Assembly: GCF_018499875.1 (NCBI RefSeq)
Contig: NZ_JAHBAY010000006.1
Location: forward strand, 1 to 64,000
DNA: 64,000 nucleotides
Origin: Kineosporia corallincola
GTDB taxonomy: Bacteria > Actinomycetota > Actinomycetes > Actinomycetales > Kineosporiaceae
Direction: 5' to 3'
How positions within the stretch are numbered: position 1 is the stretch's first letter; every line of letters starts with the position of its first letter. The notes beneath the pieces were generated by a model. That model was not told where the DNA came from, did not search any database, and was given only the letters and a program-made list of their open reading frames with translations. Of this stretch, positions 19,688 to 29,101 are shown piece by piece. Made by a program: the position numbers and the translations under genes.

Positions 19688-20683
19688 TCAGCCTGCCACA
19701 GGCCGCACGTCCCCCGCCAGTTCCGCAGCCAGATCACCGGTTTCACCGGCCAGTGCCGCCGGGCGCCCGAAGTACCGGACATATCCCAGGAAGCCGAGCC
19801 AGACCGTGGCACCGATGGTGATGCGCGCCCAGGTGGGCAGCGGCGACGGCGTCACGAACGCCTCCACCACCCCGGACACCAGCAGCACGGCCACCAGCCC
19901 GATCGCGATCGTCACCATGGCGCGCCCCTCCTCGCCGACCGCCCGCACCCGGCTGCGCGGGCCGGGATCGACCCAGGCCCAGAACACCTTGAGCCCGGCG
20001 CCGGCGGCCACGAAAACGGCCGTGAGCTCGAGCAGACCGTGCGGGGTGATCAGGCCGAAGAACAGGCCGAGCCGGTCGTTCGCGGCCATCAGCCCGCCCA
20101 CCAGGCCGAGGTTGAGGGCGTTCTGGGCGAGCACGAAGACCACGCCGACGCCGGTGATGCCGAGCACGAAGCAGAGCGCGGCCACCCAGGCGTTGTTGGT
20201 CCAGACCTGCGCGGCGAAGCCGGAGGCGGCGTTCTCCGAGTAGTAGCTCTCGAAGTCGTTGTTCACCAGCTGCCGGATCTGCTGCTCGGTGCCGACCGTG
20301 GCCTGCACCCGCGGGCTGGTGGCCACCCACCAGCCCAGGGCCAGGGCCACCAGGGCCGACCCGGCGGCCGACCCGAAGGCCCACCACCGGGACCGGTACA
20401 CCGCCGCCGGGAACGAGACGGTGACCATGCGGACGAACTCGCGGGTCAGCGGCTCGTTGCCGCCGGAGACCGCGGTGCGGGCCCGGGCCACCGTGCCGGA
20501 CAGCCTGGCCACCAGGGCGGGATCGGGCGAGAACGAACGGACGACGGACAGGTGCGTGGCCGCGCGCTGGTACAGCAGCACCAGCTCGTCCACCTCGGCA
20601 CCGGTCAGCCTGCGCCGTCGGGTGAGCCGGTCGAGGCGGTCCCAGTCCGCCGAGTGCACGGCGACGAAGGCATCCAGATCCAC
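19688..20683 (-). CDS. SpoIIM-like (stage II sporulation M) membrane protein
   Basis: A 331-residue polytopic protein of the SpoIIM/DUF95 family. An N-terminal cytoplasmic helical part (1-100, DLDAFVAVHSADWDRLDRL) is followed by about six TM helices (about 105-315), with the family motif NNAWVAALCFVLGITGVG and the GLITPHGLLEL segment. In Bacillus, SpoIIM works with SpoIID and SpoIIP in engulfment. Actinobacterial homologues occur in non-endospore formers beside RDD, MoxR and DUF58 genes, as here and in the Rv3694c-Rv3695 pair, so a membrane-complex role is more likely than sporulation. It is divergent from the RDD gene (about 50 bp between starts). Confidence 0.9.
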   Translation of the reverse strand: MDLDAFVAVHSADWDRLDRLTRRRRLTGAEVDELVLLYQRAATHLSVVRSFSPDPALVARLSGTVARARTAVSGGNEPLTREFVRMVTVSFPAAVYRSRWWAFGSAAGSALVALALGWWVATSPRVQATVGTEQQIRQLVNNDFESYYSENAASGFAAQVWTNNAWVAALCFVLGITGVGVVFVLAQNALNLGLVGGLMAANDRLGLFFGLITPHGLLELTAVFVAAGAGLKVFWAWVDPGPRSRVRAVGEEGRAMVTIAIGLVAVLLVSGVVEAFVTPSPLPTWARITIGATVWLGFLGYVRYFGRPAALAGETGDLAAELAGDVRPVAG

Positions 20684-20735
20684 GACCCGAGCCTAACCTT
20701 CAGAACTGTCGGTGCCACGACGTAGCCTGACGGTT

Positions 20736-21656
20736 GTGATCACAGATCCGCTCGCCCCCATGCCGCCCGGCCAGAACCGGCAGGCCGGTGTCGCCGGCCT
20801 GGTCGGGGTCGACGAGCTGGACTTCTCCGACGAGCTCGTCACCGGCGAGGCTGTGGTGCTGGAGCTGCGGCCCGCGTCGTTCATCACCCGGGCCCTGGCC
20901 GTCAGCGCCGACGTGATCGTCACCGTCGTCGGCATTCTGCTGATCAGCTGGCTGTTCTACGCCACCACCGGCAACATCGACCCGGCCGCGGGCAGCGCGC
21001 TGGGGCTGGTGGCCACCCTGGCCGTACTCATCGGCATCCCGATCCTGGTCGAGACGCTGACCCGGGGCAAGTCACTGGGCAAGTGGCTGGCCGGGCTGCG
21101 GGTGGTGCGTGACGACGGCGGTCCGATCCGGGCCCGGCACGCGCTGATCCGCGGGCTGCTCGCGGTGCTCGAGATCTACTGGTCGCTGGGCGCCATCGCG
21201 CTGGTCGCCTCACTGCTGAACCGCCGCGGCAAACGCCTGGGCGACCTGGTGGCCGGCACCTACGTGATCCGTGAGCGGCAGCCCCGGCAGTCGCCCCCGC
21301 TCATCATCATGCCGCCGCACCTGGCCCCGTGGGTGCGCAACGCCGATCTGGGTCGGCTGCCCGACCCGCTGGCCCGCGCCTGCCGTCAGTTCCTCGCCCG
21401 GGCGAGCCGTCTGGCACCCGAGGCCCGGCAGCGCCTGGGCTGGTCACTGGCCGGTCAGCTGGGCGAACTGGTCGCACCGCCGCCCCCGCCGGGCACCCAC
21501 CCGGAAGACTTCCTGGCCGCCGTGCTGGCCGAGCGGCGCGACCGCGACTACGCCCGGCTCTGGCGGGAGTCACAGCAGCGGGCGGCGCTGCGCAACAGCC
21601 GCGCGGCCGCGAGTCCGCTGTCGGCAACGGGTTTCGGGCTGCCCGACCACGACTGA
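20736..21656 (+). CDS. RDD family membrane protein
   Basis: The 306 residues contain an RDD domain (about 45-175). The conserved Arg/Asp pattern is visible in RPASFITRALAVSADVIV, with TM helices around 60-80, 90-110 and 145-165, and the typical LGKWLAGLRVVRDDG and GKRLGDLVAGTYVIRER segments. The C-terminal ~120 residues are soluble and Pro/Arg/Ala-rich. RDD proteins are proposed transporters or partners of membrane complexes. The start GTG 20736 gives the sequence ITDPLAPMPPGQN; an ATG 8 codons later is an alternative. It is divergently paired with the SpoIIM-like gene. Confidence 0.88.
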   Translation: MITDPLAPMPPGQNRQAGVAGLVGVDELDFSDELVTGEAVVLELRPASFITRALAVSADVIVTVVGILLISWLFYATTGNIDPAAGSALGLVATLAVLIGIPILVETLTRGKSLGKWLAGLRVVRDDGGPIRARHALIRGLLAVLEIYWSLGAIALVASLLNRRGKRLGDLVAGTYVIRERQPRQSPPLIIMPPHLAPWVRNADLGRLPDPLARACRQFLARASRLAPEARQRLGWSLAGQLGELVAPPPPPGTHPEDFLAAVLAERRDRDYARLWRESQQRAALRNSRAAASPLSATGFGLPDHD

Positions 21657-21666
21657 CCCGACGACG

Positions 21667-21730
21667 ACCCGACTGCCACCCGACTGCCACCCGACCGCAA
21701 CCCGACCACAACCCGACCACAACCCGACCC
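21667..21730. repeat. 11-bp tandem repeat past the RDD gene
   Basis: Five copies plus a partial sixth of an 11-mer of the form ACCCGACYRCM (copies 1-2 identical, copies 4-5 identical) lie in the 146-bp gap between the RDD and ahcY genes, right after the RDD stop. They are non-coding and precede a strong terminator hairpin. Confidence 0.8.
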
Positions 21731-21753
21731 GACGAGCCGGCCGGAACGCGGAA

Positions 21754-21787
21754 ACGCGCCCTCCCCCACGACGGGGAGAGGGCGCGT
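21754..21787. terminator. Bidirectional terminator between RDD gene and ahcY
   Basis: A 14-bp GC-rich stem with one bulged T (left arm 21754-21767, right arm 21773-21787) and a 5-nt loop, at the convergent junction, 15 nt past the ahcY stop. Confidence 0.75.
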
Positions 21788-21802
21788 CGGCAGCCGAAAG
21801 GC

Positions 21803-23239
<1,437 letters not shown>

Positions 23240-23266
23240 GTGTGAATCCTTCGGCATCGTCGGATG

Positions 23267-23295
23267 CGACTGGAAGAAATGGATGTCACCAGTCG
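23267..23295 (-). other. Small hairpin in the ahcY leader
   Basis: CGACTGG and CCAGTCG (7 bp, 15-nt loop) lie 28-56 nt upstream of the ahcY ATG. It could be a leader structure; nothing in it matches a known riboswitch that I recognise. Confidence 0.35.
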
Positions 23296-23477
23296 TGGGT
23301 GGTCGGGTCGATGGCAGCGCAGAAGACGGTTCCGGGTATGACAAACCACCCGGCCGGATCGTGCGCCTTGCCAGACCCGGCGCGGCCCCTCTGGGCCGTC
23401 GGCATCACCTACGCCGGAACCTTCACCACGATAGCAATCGGGTCTTGGTTTCAGAACCTTCACACCTGATGACGACG

Positions 23478-23840
23478 TCAGCCCGCAACGACGTCACCCG
23501 TTTCCGCACTCGGGAGCAGCACCAGCCCGAGCAGACCGGGGAAGCGCTCGTCGAACTCCGCACGGCGCAGCCGGATGGTGCGCCGGGCGCCCTCGTCGCG
23601 CTGCTCCACCAGGCCCGCCTCCCGCAGCACGGTGAAGTGATGGCTGAGGGTGGCCTTGCCCACGCCGACCGCGAACGACCCGCAGGGCAGCTCCCAGTCA
23701 CCGGCCTGGGCCACGCACCGCACGATCGACAGCCGCACCGGGTCGGCCAGGGCGGCGAGCGCGGTCTCGATGCTGACGTCACGCGGGTGCACGTGCTGCG
23801 GGGGACGGCGGCCACCACCGGTGCGGGGTGCTGCGGTCAT
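23478..23840 (-). CDS. ArsR-family winged-helix regulator
   Basis: A 120-residue ArsR/SmtB-type helix-turn-helix protein. ALADPVRLSIVRCVAQAGDWELP and VGKATLSHHFTVLREAGLVEQRDEGARR form the wHTH (about 28-95). The usual metal-binding ELCVC motif of metal sensors is absent: only two cysteines are present (CVAQAGDWELPC), one on each side of the first helix turn. Such sequences usually belong to non-metal ArsR regulators of small-molecule genes. ATG 23840 has GGAGG at 5 nt. It sits upstream of ahcY on the same strand, and could regulate it; unproven. The leader has repeated GGTGTGAAGGTTC / GGTGAAGGTTCC blocks (about 23413-23470). Confidence 0.9.
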   Translation of the reverse strand: MTAAPRTGGGRRPPQHVHPRDVSIETALAALADPVRLSIVRCVAQAGDWELPCGSFAVGVGKATLSHHFTVLREAGLVEQRDEGARRTIRLRRAEFDERFPGLLGLVLLPSAETGDVVAG

Positions 23841-23917
23841 GCTGCCCTCCGGGAGGTCGGCGCCGGAACCGGCCGATCGACCGGACCAGTCATCCTATGC
23901 AGGCGCGACCGCCCGGA

Positions 23918-24250
23918 TCAGGGCTGGTAACCCGGCAGGTAACCGGGCTCGGTGGTGACCTCGGGGTCGTAGAGCGGCTGGAGCTGGGTGGAACGGCCGT
24001 AGCGCGACTGGTCGTTGGTGCCGGCGACCGCCTTGACGGCCTGGGCTGAGCTGATCACCAGGGCCCCGACCAGGGCCAGGGAGGCGATCATGATCGCGGT
24101 GGCGAACAGCCGCGACCGCCGTGACCAGCGGCCGAACCAGCCGAAGCGCTGGGGTTTGAAGTCCTGCGGGCGGGCGGACCAGCGATCCGGGTGCCGGGCC
24201 TGGTGCGGCAGGACAGGTCGAAGCGTGCGGGGTGCGGGGTCAGCGCGCAC
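23918..24250 (-). CDS. Small single-pass membrane protein, function unknown
   Basis: The 110 residues have a basic, Arg/Pro-rich N-terminus (1-46), one TM helix (about 48-70, LFATAIMIASLALVGALVISS) and a 40-residue extracytoplasmic tail ending LPGYQP. No family recognised. GTG 24250 is preceded by GGAGG at 5 nt. The gene lies upstream of the ArsR-type gene with a 77-bp gap, so cotranscription is possible. A conserved small membrane protein is the safest label. Confidence 0.6.
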   Translation of the reverse strand: MRADPAPRTLRPVLPHQARHPDRWSARPQDFKPQRFGWFGRWSRRSRLFATAIMIASLALVGALVISSAQAVKAVAGTNDQSRYGRSTQLQPLYDPEVTTEPGYLPGYQP

Positions 24251-24422
24251 GACGGCCTCCGGGCATGAGGAAACAGGTTCGGTCGGATCTGTACGGGGTG
24301 GAACCAGTCAGACGCTACCCACCGAAACCGAATCCACAGTCAAATGCCTGCTAGGTCAGCGTTATCGCAGTCCACAGCGTTAAAGCACCCCTATGACAGT
24401 GGCTACGGAGCAACAAAGAAGC

Positions 24423-24462
24423 GTGCGGCGTGCCCCACAACCGATCGTGAGACACGCCGCAC
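24423..24462 (-). terminator. Hairpin terminator of the cation-efflux gene
   Basis: A perfect 10-bp stem (GTGCGGCGTG at 24423-24432 with CACGCCGCAC at 24453-24462) and a 20-nt loop, 15 nt past the stop of the CDF transporter gene. Next on the minus strand is a T-rich run (GCTTCTTTGTTGC). Confidence 0.7.
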
Positions 24463-24476
24463 CGGATCTGATACCG

Positions 24477-25388
24477 CTACGAGCGGGCGATGTCGGGTTC
24501 CAGGAAGATCAGCTTCGCCTCCGGCACGGCGGCCCGCACCCGCACCTCGGCCTCGTTGATCGCGTCGGCCACCTCGACGGCCGACTCGGTCGGGACCACC
24601 GCGATCTTGGCTGCGACCATCAGCTCGTCCGGGCCCACGTACATGGTGCGGATGTGGATGACGCCGTTCACCCCGTCGCCGACCAGCGCCGCCTTGATCC
24701 GGGCCAGGTCAGCGGCGTCGGCGCCCTCGCCGACCAGCAGCGACGAGGTCTCCGTGGCCAGGATGCCGGCCACGACGATCAGCAGCAGGCCGATCATCGC
24801 GGTACCCACGGCGTCCCAGCGCCCGTCACCGGTGACGAGCGTCAGCGAGACACCGAACAGCGCGAACACCAGGCCGAGCTCGGCCGCGGTGTCTTCGAGC
24901 AGGACGACGGGCAGCTCCGGCGACTTGGTCTCCCGGATGAACCGCCACCAGTTGCGGCCCTCGCGCTGTGGACTGGCCTCCTTGATCGCCGTCCTCAGGC
25001 TGAAGCCCTCCATCGAGATGGCGATGAGCAGCACGACGACGGGCACCCACTGCCAGTTCTCGATCGGCTCCGGGTGCTCCCACTTGTGGTAGGCCTCGTA
25101 CAGGGCGAACAGGCCACCGACGCTGAACAGGATCACCGAGACGATGAACGCGTACAGGTAGCGCGAGCGCCCGTAGCCGAAGGGGTGCTCCGCGTTGGCC
25201 TTGCGCTCGGCCCGCTTGCCACCGACCAGCAGCAGCACCTGGTTGCCCGAGTCGGCCAGCGAGTGGATGCCCTCGGCCAGCATCGAGCTGGACTGGGTCA
25301 GCCCGAAGGCGATGAACTTGGTGACGGCGATACCGAGGTTGGCGCCGAGCGCCGCGATGATCGCCTTGGAACCACCTTCGGTGGACAT
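24477..25388 (-). CDS. Cation diffusion facilitator family transporter
   Basis: The 303-residue membrane protein matches the CDF (cation efflux) family. It opens with GSKAIIAALGANLGIAVTKFIAFGLT (TM1). TM2 carries the metal-site pattern SSSMLAEGIHSLADSGNQ (two acidic residues four apart, with His). TM5 is LLEDTAAELGLVF (Asp/Glu site), and a C-terminal cytoplasmic domain (about 215-300) follows. CDF proteins export Zn, Fe, Mn or Co from the cytoplasm in exchange for protons. The A-site here is E/H-S-D in TM2 and E-D in TM5, and the metal cannot be predicted from these residues alone. ATG 25388 is preceded by GGGAGAG. The gene occupies the position where some relatives keep manA. Confidence 0.9.
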   Translation of the reverse strand: MSTEGGSKAIIAALGANLGIAVTKFIAFGLTQSSSMLAEGIHSLADSGNQVLLLVGGKRAERKANAEHPFGYGRSRYLYAFIVSVILFSVGGLFALYEAYHKWEHPEPIENWQWVPVVVLLIAISMEGFSLRTAIKEASPQREGRNWWRFIRETKSPELPVVLLEDTAAELGLVFALFGVSLTLVTGDGRWDAVGTAMIGLLLIVVAGILATETSSLLVGEGADAADLARIKAALVGDGVNGVIHIRTMYVGPDELMVAAKIAVVPTESAVEVADAINEAEVRVRAAVPEAKLIFLEPDIARS

Positions 25389-25485
25389 GTGCTGTTCTCT
25401 CCCACGCTCTACGACCCCCAAGCGGGAGAAACCTACTACTTGCCCTGCCGAACGGCCCTTCGAGCCCTGGCGGGGACCGGCCGGC

Positions 25486-26658
25486 CTAGTGCGTGCGGTC
25501 GCGCAGGTCGGCCACGTGCGGTGAGGTCAGTGGGTCGATTCCGCTGGCCAGGGCCATGTAGACGGAGGCGAAGTCGGTCAGCGAGACCAGGTCGGCCAGC
25601 CGCTCCAGCGGGTGCCCCGGATCGGCGGACACCTCGGTGACACGCACCCCGGCGTCTTCCGCGGTGGCCCGCACGGCGTCGGCGGTGCGGGCGGTCTCCA
25701 GCCAGGAGCCGTCCGGCCGGTCCAGGGTCGGGGCGGCGTCGCGCAGGAGCAGCAGGCGCATCTGCGGCGAGGCCGCGGGCACGTCGTCGAACTCCGGGTC
25801 GGCGAAGATGTCGGCCGCGGGCCGCTTGGCCAGCGGGCCGTCGAAGGTGGCGACCACGTCACCGGCGTCGTCGGGCAGGGCGCCACGCATCGCGGGCACC
25901 CGGGCGGTGCGGGCCAGCATGGACACGGCACGCAGCGCGGCCACCCCGGTGACGTCACCGTCGCCGAGCACCACCGGCATCACGCCGGACAGTTCCAGGG
26001 CGAGCGACTTGGCCGGGTTGACGAAGGCGTCGGACGAGGGCCGGTACTTGTCGGCCTGCTCGTCGAGCCGGTCGGCGACGCGTTCCAGCACCTCGTGGGA
26101 GGCGTCGGTGAGACCGAGCTCGTGGGCCACCGAGATCATCGGCACGGCCAGCGACCACAGCCCCATGCGGGACGCCCGGGCGGCCGGGGTGTCGCTGCGC
26201 GGGACGGCGACGTGTACGCCACCGGTGCGCTCGGACACCTCCGCGAGCGGGGAACGGGGGGCGCCGACGGTGAGCAGGCGGCAACCCCGGCGGGCGGCCT
26301 CGGCGGCCAGGCCGAGGGGGCCCGGGGCACGGCCCGACATGGACACGGCGACGACCAGGTCGAGCGGGCCGACCCAGCCGGGCAGCGGAAGACCCCGCCG
26401 CACCGACACCGGTACCGGGGCACCGCTGCCGGCCATCAGGATCAGGATGTCGCCGACCACCGCCGAGCCGCCCAGGCTGGCGACGACCACGGCGCGCGGC
26501 CGGCCGTCCGCCACGACCTTGGCGATGCCGGCCTCGGCCGTGGCCGAGAGGGCCATGCGGACCTGGGCCCCGGCCATGGCCAGGGCCCGCAGGCTGCCGG
26601 AAGGGTCGGCGGCGGTCAGGCCGTCCGGGTCGTCGAGCAGCTGTTCGTCGAGTGCCAT
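25486..26658 (-). CDS. SIS-domain sugar-phosphate isomerase-like protein
   Basis: A 390-residue protein of the bifunctional phosphoglucose/phosphomannose isomerase-like family. The N-terminal SIS domain (about 40-180) has VVVASLGGSAVVGDIL and LVVAVSMSGRAPG; the C-terminal half (about 200-385) is the bact_PGI_C-like fold. In actinobacteria it is a conserved neighbour of phosphomannomutase and Trm112 genes. It may interconvert mannose- or glucose-6-phosphate and fructose-6-phosphate, feeding GDP-mannose synthesis. The catalytic Glu/His of the archaeal enzymes could not be confirmed by eye. ATG 26658; GGGGAGAG lies about 10 nt upstream. Confidence 0.85.
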   Translation of the reverse strand: MALDEQLLDDPDGLTAADPSGSLRALAMAGAQVRMALSATAEAGIAKVVADGRPRAVVVASLGGSAVVGDILILMAGSGAPVPVSVRRGLPLPGWVGPLDLVVAVSMSGRAPGPLGLAAEAARRGCRLLTVGAPRSPLAEVSERTGGVHVAVPRSDTPAARASRMGLWSLAVPMISVAHELGLTDASHEVLERVADRLDEQADKYRPSSDAFVNPAKSLALELSGVMPVVLGDGDVTGVAALRAVSMLARTARVPAMRGALPDDAGDVVATFDGPLAKRPAADIFADPEFDDVPAASPQMRLLLLRDAAPTLDRPDGSWLETARTADAVRATAEDAGVRVTEVSADPGHPLERLADLVSLTDFASVYMALASGIDPLTSPHVADLRDRTH

Positions 26659-26710
26659 GACGCTGTTTCTCTCCCCGCCGAGGTCGCTGGATACACGCAG
26701 GACCCGAAAA

Positions 26711-26890
26711 CTAACGGGTGCGGGCCTCGTCCACCAGCAGCACCGGGATGCCGTCGTCGATGCGGTAGGCCAGCGAGCAGCCAGTGCACTGGAGTTCCGG
26801 TGCGGAGTCGGGTGCCTGACCGTCGGTCAGGGCGGATCGGCAGCTCGGGCAGCGGAGGATCTCCCGCAGCCACGGTTCGATAGCGGTCAC
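26711..26890 (-). CDS. Trm112-like zinc protein
   Basis: A 59-residue protein with two CxxC pairs (RCPSCRSAL... and LQCTGCSLAYRI) and the ending IDDGIPVLLVDEA that defines the bacterial Trm112/YcaR family. Trm112 is a small zinc protein; in eukaryotes it activates several methyltransferases. In bacteria its role is uncertain. GTG 26890 was chosen (AGGAT upstream, 4 nt past the manB stop); an ATG at 26908 would overlap manB. It is between manB and the SIS gene on the same strand and is probably cotranscribed with them. Confidence 0.85.
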   Translation of the reverse strand: MTAIEPWLREILRCPSCRSALTDGQAPDSAPELQCTGCSLAYRIDDGIPVLLVDEARTR

Positions 26891-26894
26891 CGGA

Positions 26895-28391
26895 TCATCC
26901 TCGCGCATCGACGGCCGGCTCGGCGACCCGGACCAGTCCCAGCACCTCGTCGCGCAGCGCCGCCATCACCTCCGGGTCGGCGGCCTCGGAGTTCAGGCGC
27001 AGCAGCGGCTCGGTGTTGCTCGGCCGCAGGTTGAACCACCACAGGCCGGGATAGCTGCCGTCACCGCTCGGCGCGTCGGCCTCGTGGCTGACGGTCAGGC
27101 CGTCGAGCCGGTCCACGCTCACACCGGGCCGGCCCTCGAACGCGGCGGCCACCCGCTCGGTGGCCTGGTCCACGTCGGACACCACCGAGTTGATCTCACC
27201 GCTCGGCGTGTAGCGCTCGTACTGGTCCACCAGCGCCGAGAGCGGGCCGTCCTGCTCACCCAGCGCCGCCAGCACGTGCAGCGCGGCGAGCATGCCGGTG
27301 TCGGCGAACCAGAAGTCACGGAAGTAGTAGTGCGCCGAGTGCTCGCCGCCGAACACCGCGTCGTACTTGGCCATCTCGACCTTGATGAAGGCGTGCCCGA
27401 CCCGGGTGCGCACGGCCCTGGCCTCGTTCTCCGCGATCACCTCGGGCACGGCCCGGGAGGTGATCAGGTTGTGGATCACCGTGGCCTGGCGGCCGGCGGC
27501 ACGCTCCTTGGCGATCTCCCGGGCCGCGACCAGGCCGGTGATGGCGCTGGGGCTGATCGGCTCGCCGCGCTCGTCGATGACGAAGCAGCGGTCCGCGTCG
27601 CCGTCGAAGGCCAGGCCCAGGTCGGCGCCGTGGGCGGGCACGGCCTGCTGGAGGTCGCGCAGGTTGGCCGGGTCGAGGGGGTTGGCCTCGTGGTTGGGGA
27701 ACGTGCCGTCCAGCTCGAAGTACATCGGCACGATCTCGAGCGGCAGCTCGGGCAGGCCGATCGCGGCGCCGAGCACGGCCGGCACGGTCAGGCCGGCCAT
27801 CCCGTTACCGGCGTCCACCACGATCTTCAGCCTGCGCCGCGAGGTGAGGGGCACCAGGCCGCGCAGGTGCTCGGCGTATCCGCGCAGCGTGTCCTGCGTG
27901 GTGACGGCACCCCGCAGTTCCGGCTCGGGTGTGTCCGCCTGCTCCTGGGTGCCCCAGGTCGGGTGGTCGAGCAGGGCCTGTGCCAGGTCACGGATCTCGG
28001 CCAGGCCGCTGTCCAGACCGATCGGCCGGGCACCCGCGCGGCACATCTTCATCCCGTTGTAGCTGGCCGGGTTGTGACTGGCGGTGAACATCACGCCGGG
28101 CGCGTCGAAGGCGCCGCTGGCGTAGTACAGGCCGTCGGTGCTGCACAGCCCGATCTTCACCACCTCGGCGCCCTCCCCGGTCACCCCCTCGGCGAAGGCC
28201 TGCACCAGCGACTCGCCGGAGTCGCGCATGTCCTGGCCGATCAGGACCCGTCCGGGCGGCCCGTCCGGGTTCGACGTGAGCACCGCCCGGGCGAACGCCG
28301 AGCCGAGGGCGCGCGCGATCCGCTCGGTCAGCTGGGTGCCGACCAGGCCGCGGATGTCGTTGGCTTTGACGATTTCGGTGAGCTGGGCCAC
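26895..28391 (-). CDS. manB: Phosphomannomutase/phosphoglucomutase (ManB)
   Basis: Alpha-D-phosphohexomutase that converts mannose-6-phosphate to mannose-1-phosphate for GDP-mannose, needed for mannosylated lipids, glycoproteins and wall glycans. The 498 residues show four domains: the active-site serine loop FTASHNPASYNGMK (about 103-116), the metal-binding loop DGDADRCFV (about 258-266), the sugar-specificity loop GGEHSAHYYF (about 346-355) and the phosphate-binding loop RPSNTEPLLR near the C-terminus. All key residues are present. GTG 28391 has only a weak upstream ribosome site. The perfect hairpin 28490-28526 isolates it from the gene upstream, so it should have its own promoter in 28392-28489. 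Confidence 0.96.
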   Translation of the reverse strand: MAQLTEIVKANDIRGLVGTQLTERIARALGSAFARAVLTSNPDGPPGRVLIGQDMRDSGESLVQAFAEGVTGEGAEVVKIGLCSTDGLYYASGAFDAPGVMFTASHNPASYNGMKMCRAGARPIGLDSGLAEIRDLAQALLDHPTWGTQEQADTPEPELRGAVTTQDTLRGYAEHLRGLVPLTSRRRLKIVVDAGNGMAGLTVPAVLGAAIGLPELPLEIVPMYFELDGTFPNHEANPLDPANLRDLQQAVPAHGADLGLAFDGDADRCFVIDERGEPISPSAITGLVAAREIAKERAAGRQATVIHNLITSRAVPEVIAENEARAVRTRVGHAFIKVEMAKYDAVFGGEHSAHYYFRDFWFADTGMLAALHVLAALGEQDGPLSALVDQYERYTPSGEINSVVSDVDQATERVAAAFEGRPGVSVDRLDGLTVSHEADAPSGDGSYPGLWWFNLRPSNTEPLLRLNSEAADPEVMAALRDEVLGLVRVAEPAVDARG

Positions 28392-28489
28392 CGGGGCAGA
28401 TTAGCTGAGGCATCCGGGCCGGGCGGCCGGAACGGGCCTGAGCGAGACGTCCGTAACGCGTTTTTGACTCGTCCGGCGGGCGGCTCGTG

Positions 28490-28526
28490 CTGAGTCACGG
28501 CAAAAGCCGGCCTTGCCGTGACTCAG
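28490..28526 (-). terminator. Perfect 14-bp hairpin after the zinc-ribbon gene
   Basis: CTGAGTCACGGCAA (28490-28503) pairs perfectly with TTGCCGTGACTCAG (28513-28526) around a 9-nt loop. It begins 10 nt past the zinc-ribbon gene's stop codon and closes that transcript before manB. Confidence 0.85.
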
Positions 28527-28536
28527 CCCGACACGT

Positions 28537-28881
28537 CTACACCCGGCGCGCCTTGTCGAGCACCGAGGCCACCGTCAGGGCGTCGCCGCCGTGCTCCCAG
28601 GTGCGGTGCTCGCAGCGGTGGCACGAGGTGAACTCCACCGGCGTGCCGTCGGTCAGGTTCATCGACAGCCGGGTCACCCGGGTGCTGCCGCAGGCCTGGC
28701 ACTGGATCTCGCTGCGGTGCTCACGCTGGGTCAGGGAGCCGAGCGGGATGGTCGGGCCGGTCACCCTCCCCCGGCGACGTCCGCGGGCCGGCGTGGCCGC
28801 GCTCGAACCACTGCCCGATGCACCGCCGGGGTCCGCCGTGGAGGTCGCGGCGGTCGAAGAGGTCCGGGACTGAGGAGACAT
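28537..28881 (-). CDS. Small zinc-ribbon protein of unknown function
   Basis: A 114-residue protein with a Ser/Thr/Ala/Gly-rich N-terminal 40 residues and a C-terminal zinc ribbon (about 60-90) with CxxC pairs in IQCQACGSTRVTR and SCHRCEHRTWE; then ALTVASVLDKARRV. It resembles a TFIIS- or transcription-factor-type zinc ribbon by spacing, but no family was recognised. ATG 28881 is chosen; an in-frame GTG at 29040 would extend it over unconserved sequence up to the hairpin. The gene is flanked by perfect hairpins on both sides (28490-28526 and 29041-29093), so it is monocistronic. Confidence 0.75.
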   Translation of the reverse strand: MSPQSRTSSTAATSTADPGGASGSGSSAATPARGRRRGRVTGPTIPLGSLTQREHRSEIQCQACGSTRVTRLSMNLTDGTPVEFTSCHRCEHRTWEHGGDALTVASVLDKARRV

Positions 28882-29040
28882 GGAGGGGCAATCCTTCGTC
28901 GGACGACAGGGAGGTGACCACGTCGCCGGGCCTTCACCCGGACGCGGGCTGCTGCGATGCTCCCTGTCATTCGGCGGGTCACACCGGCACCTTGAGCCAC
29001 CGGAGTGTCCCGGCAATCGGCGCTCCACCTGGCAAACCAC

Positions 29041-29093
29041 AAAATTGAGGACGACGCTGAGCTCGTACGGAGCTCAGCGTCGTCCTCAATTTT
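29041..29093. terminator. Perfect 23-bp stem-loop with A/T ends
   Basis: The arms 29041-29063 and 29071-29093 are exact reverse complements (23 bp) around a 7-nt loop. The outer ends are AAAA and TTTT, so the structure works as an intrinsic terminator from either side. It ends 9 nt past the DUF3499 stop. This is the strongest hairpin in the window. Confidence 0.92.
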
Positions 29094-29101
29094 GCCGGAA
29101 C

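Noticed and set aside
23240-23477. SAH riboswitch in front of ahcY
   Set aside because: I searched for the GAGGAGCGCTGC-like core and its pairing partners and found only a GCGCTGCC fragment without the rest.
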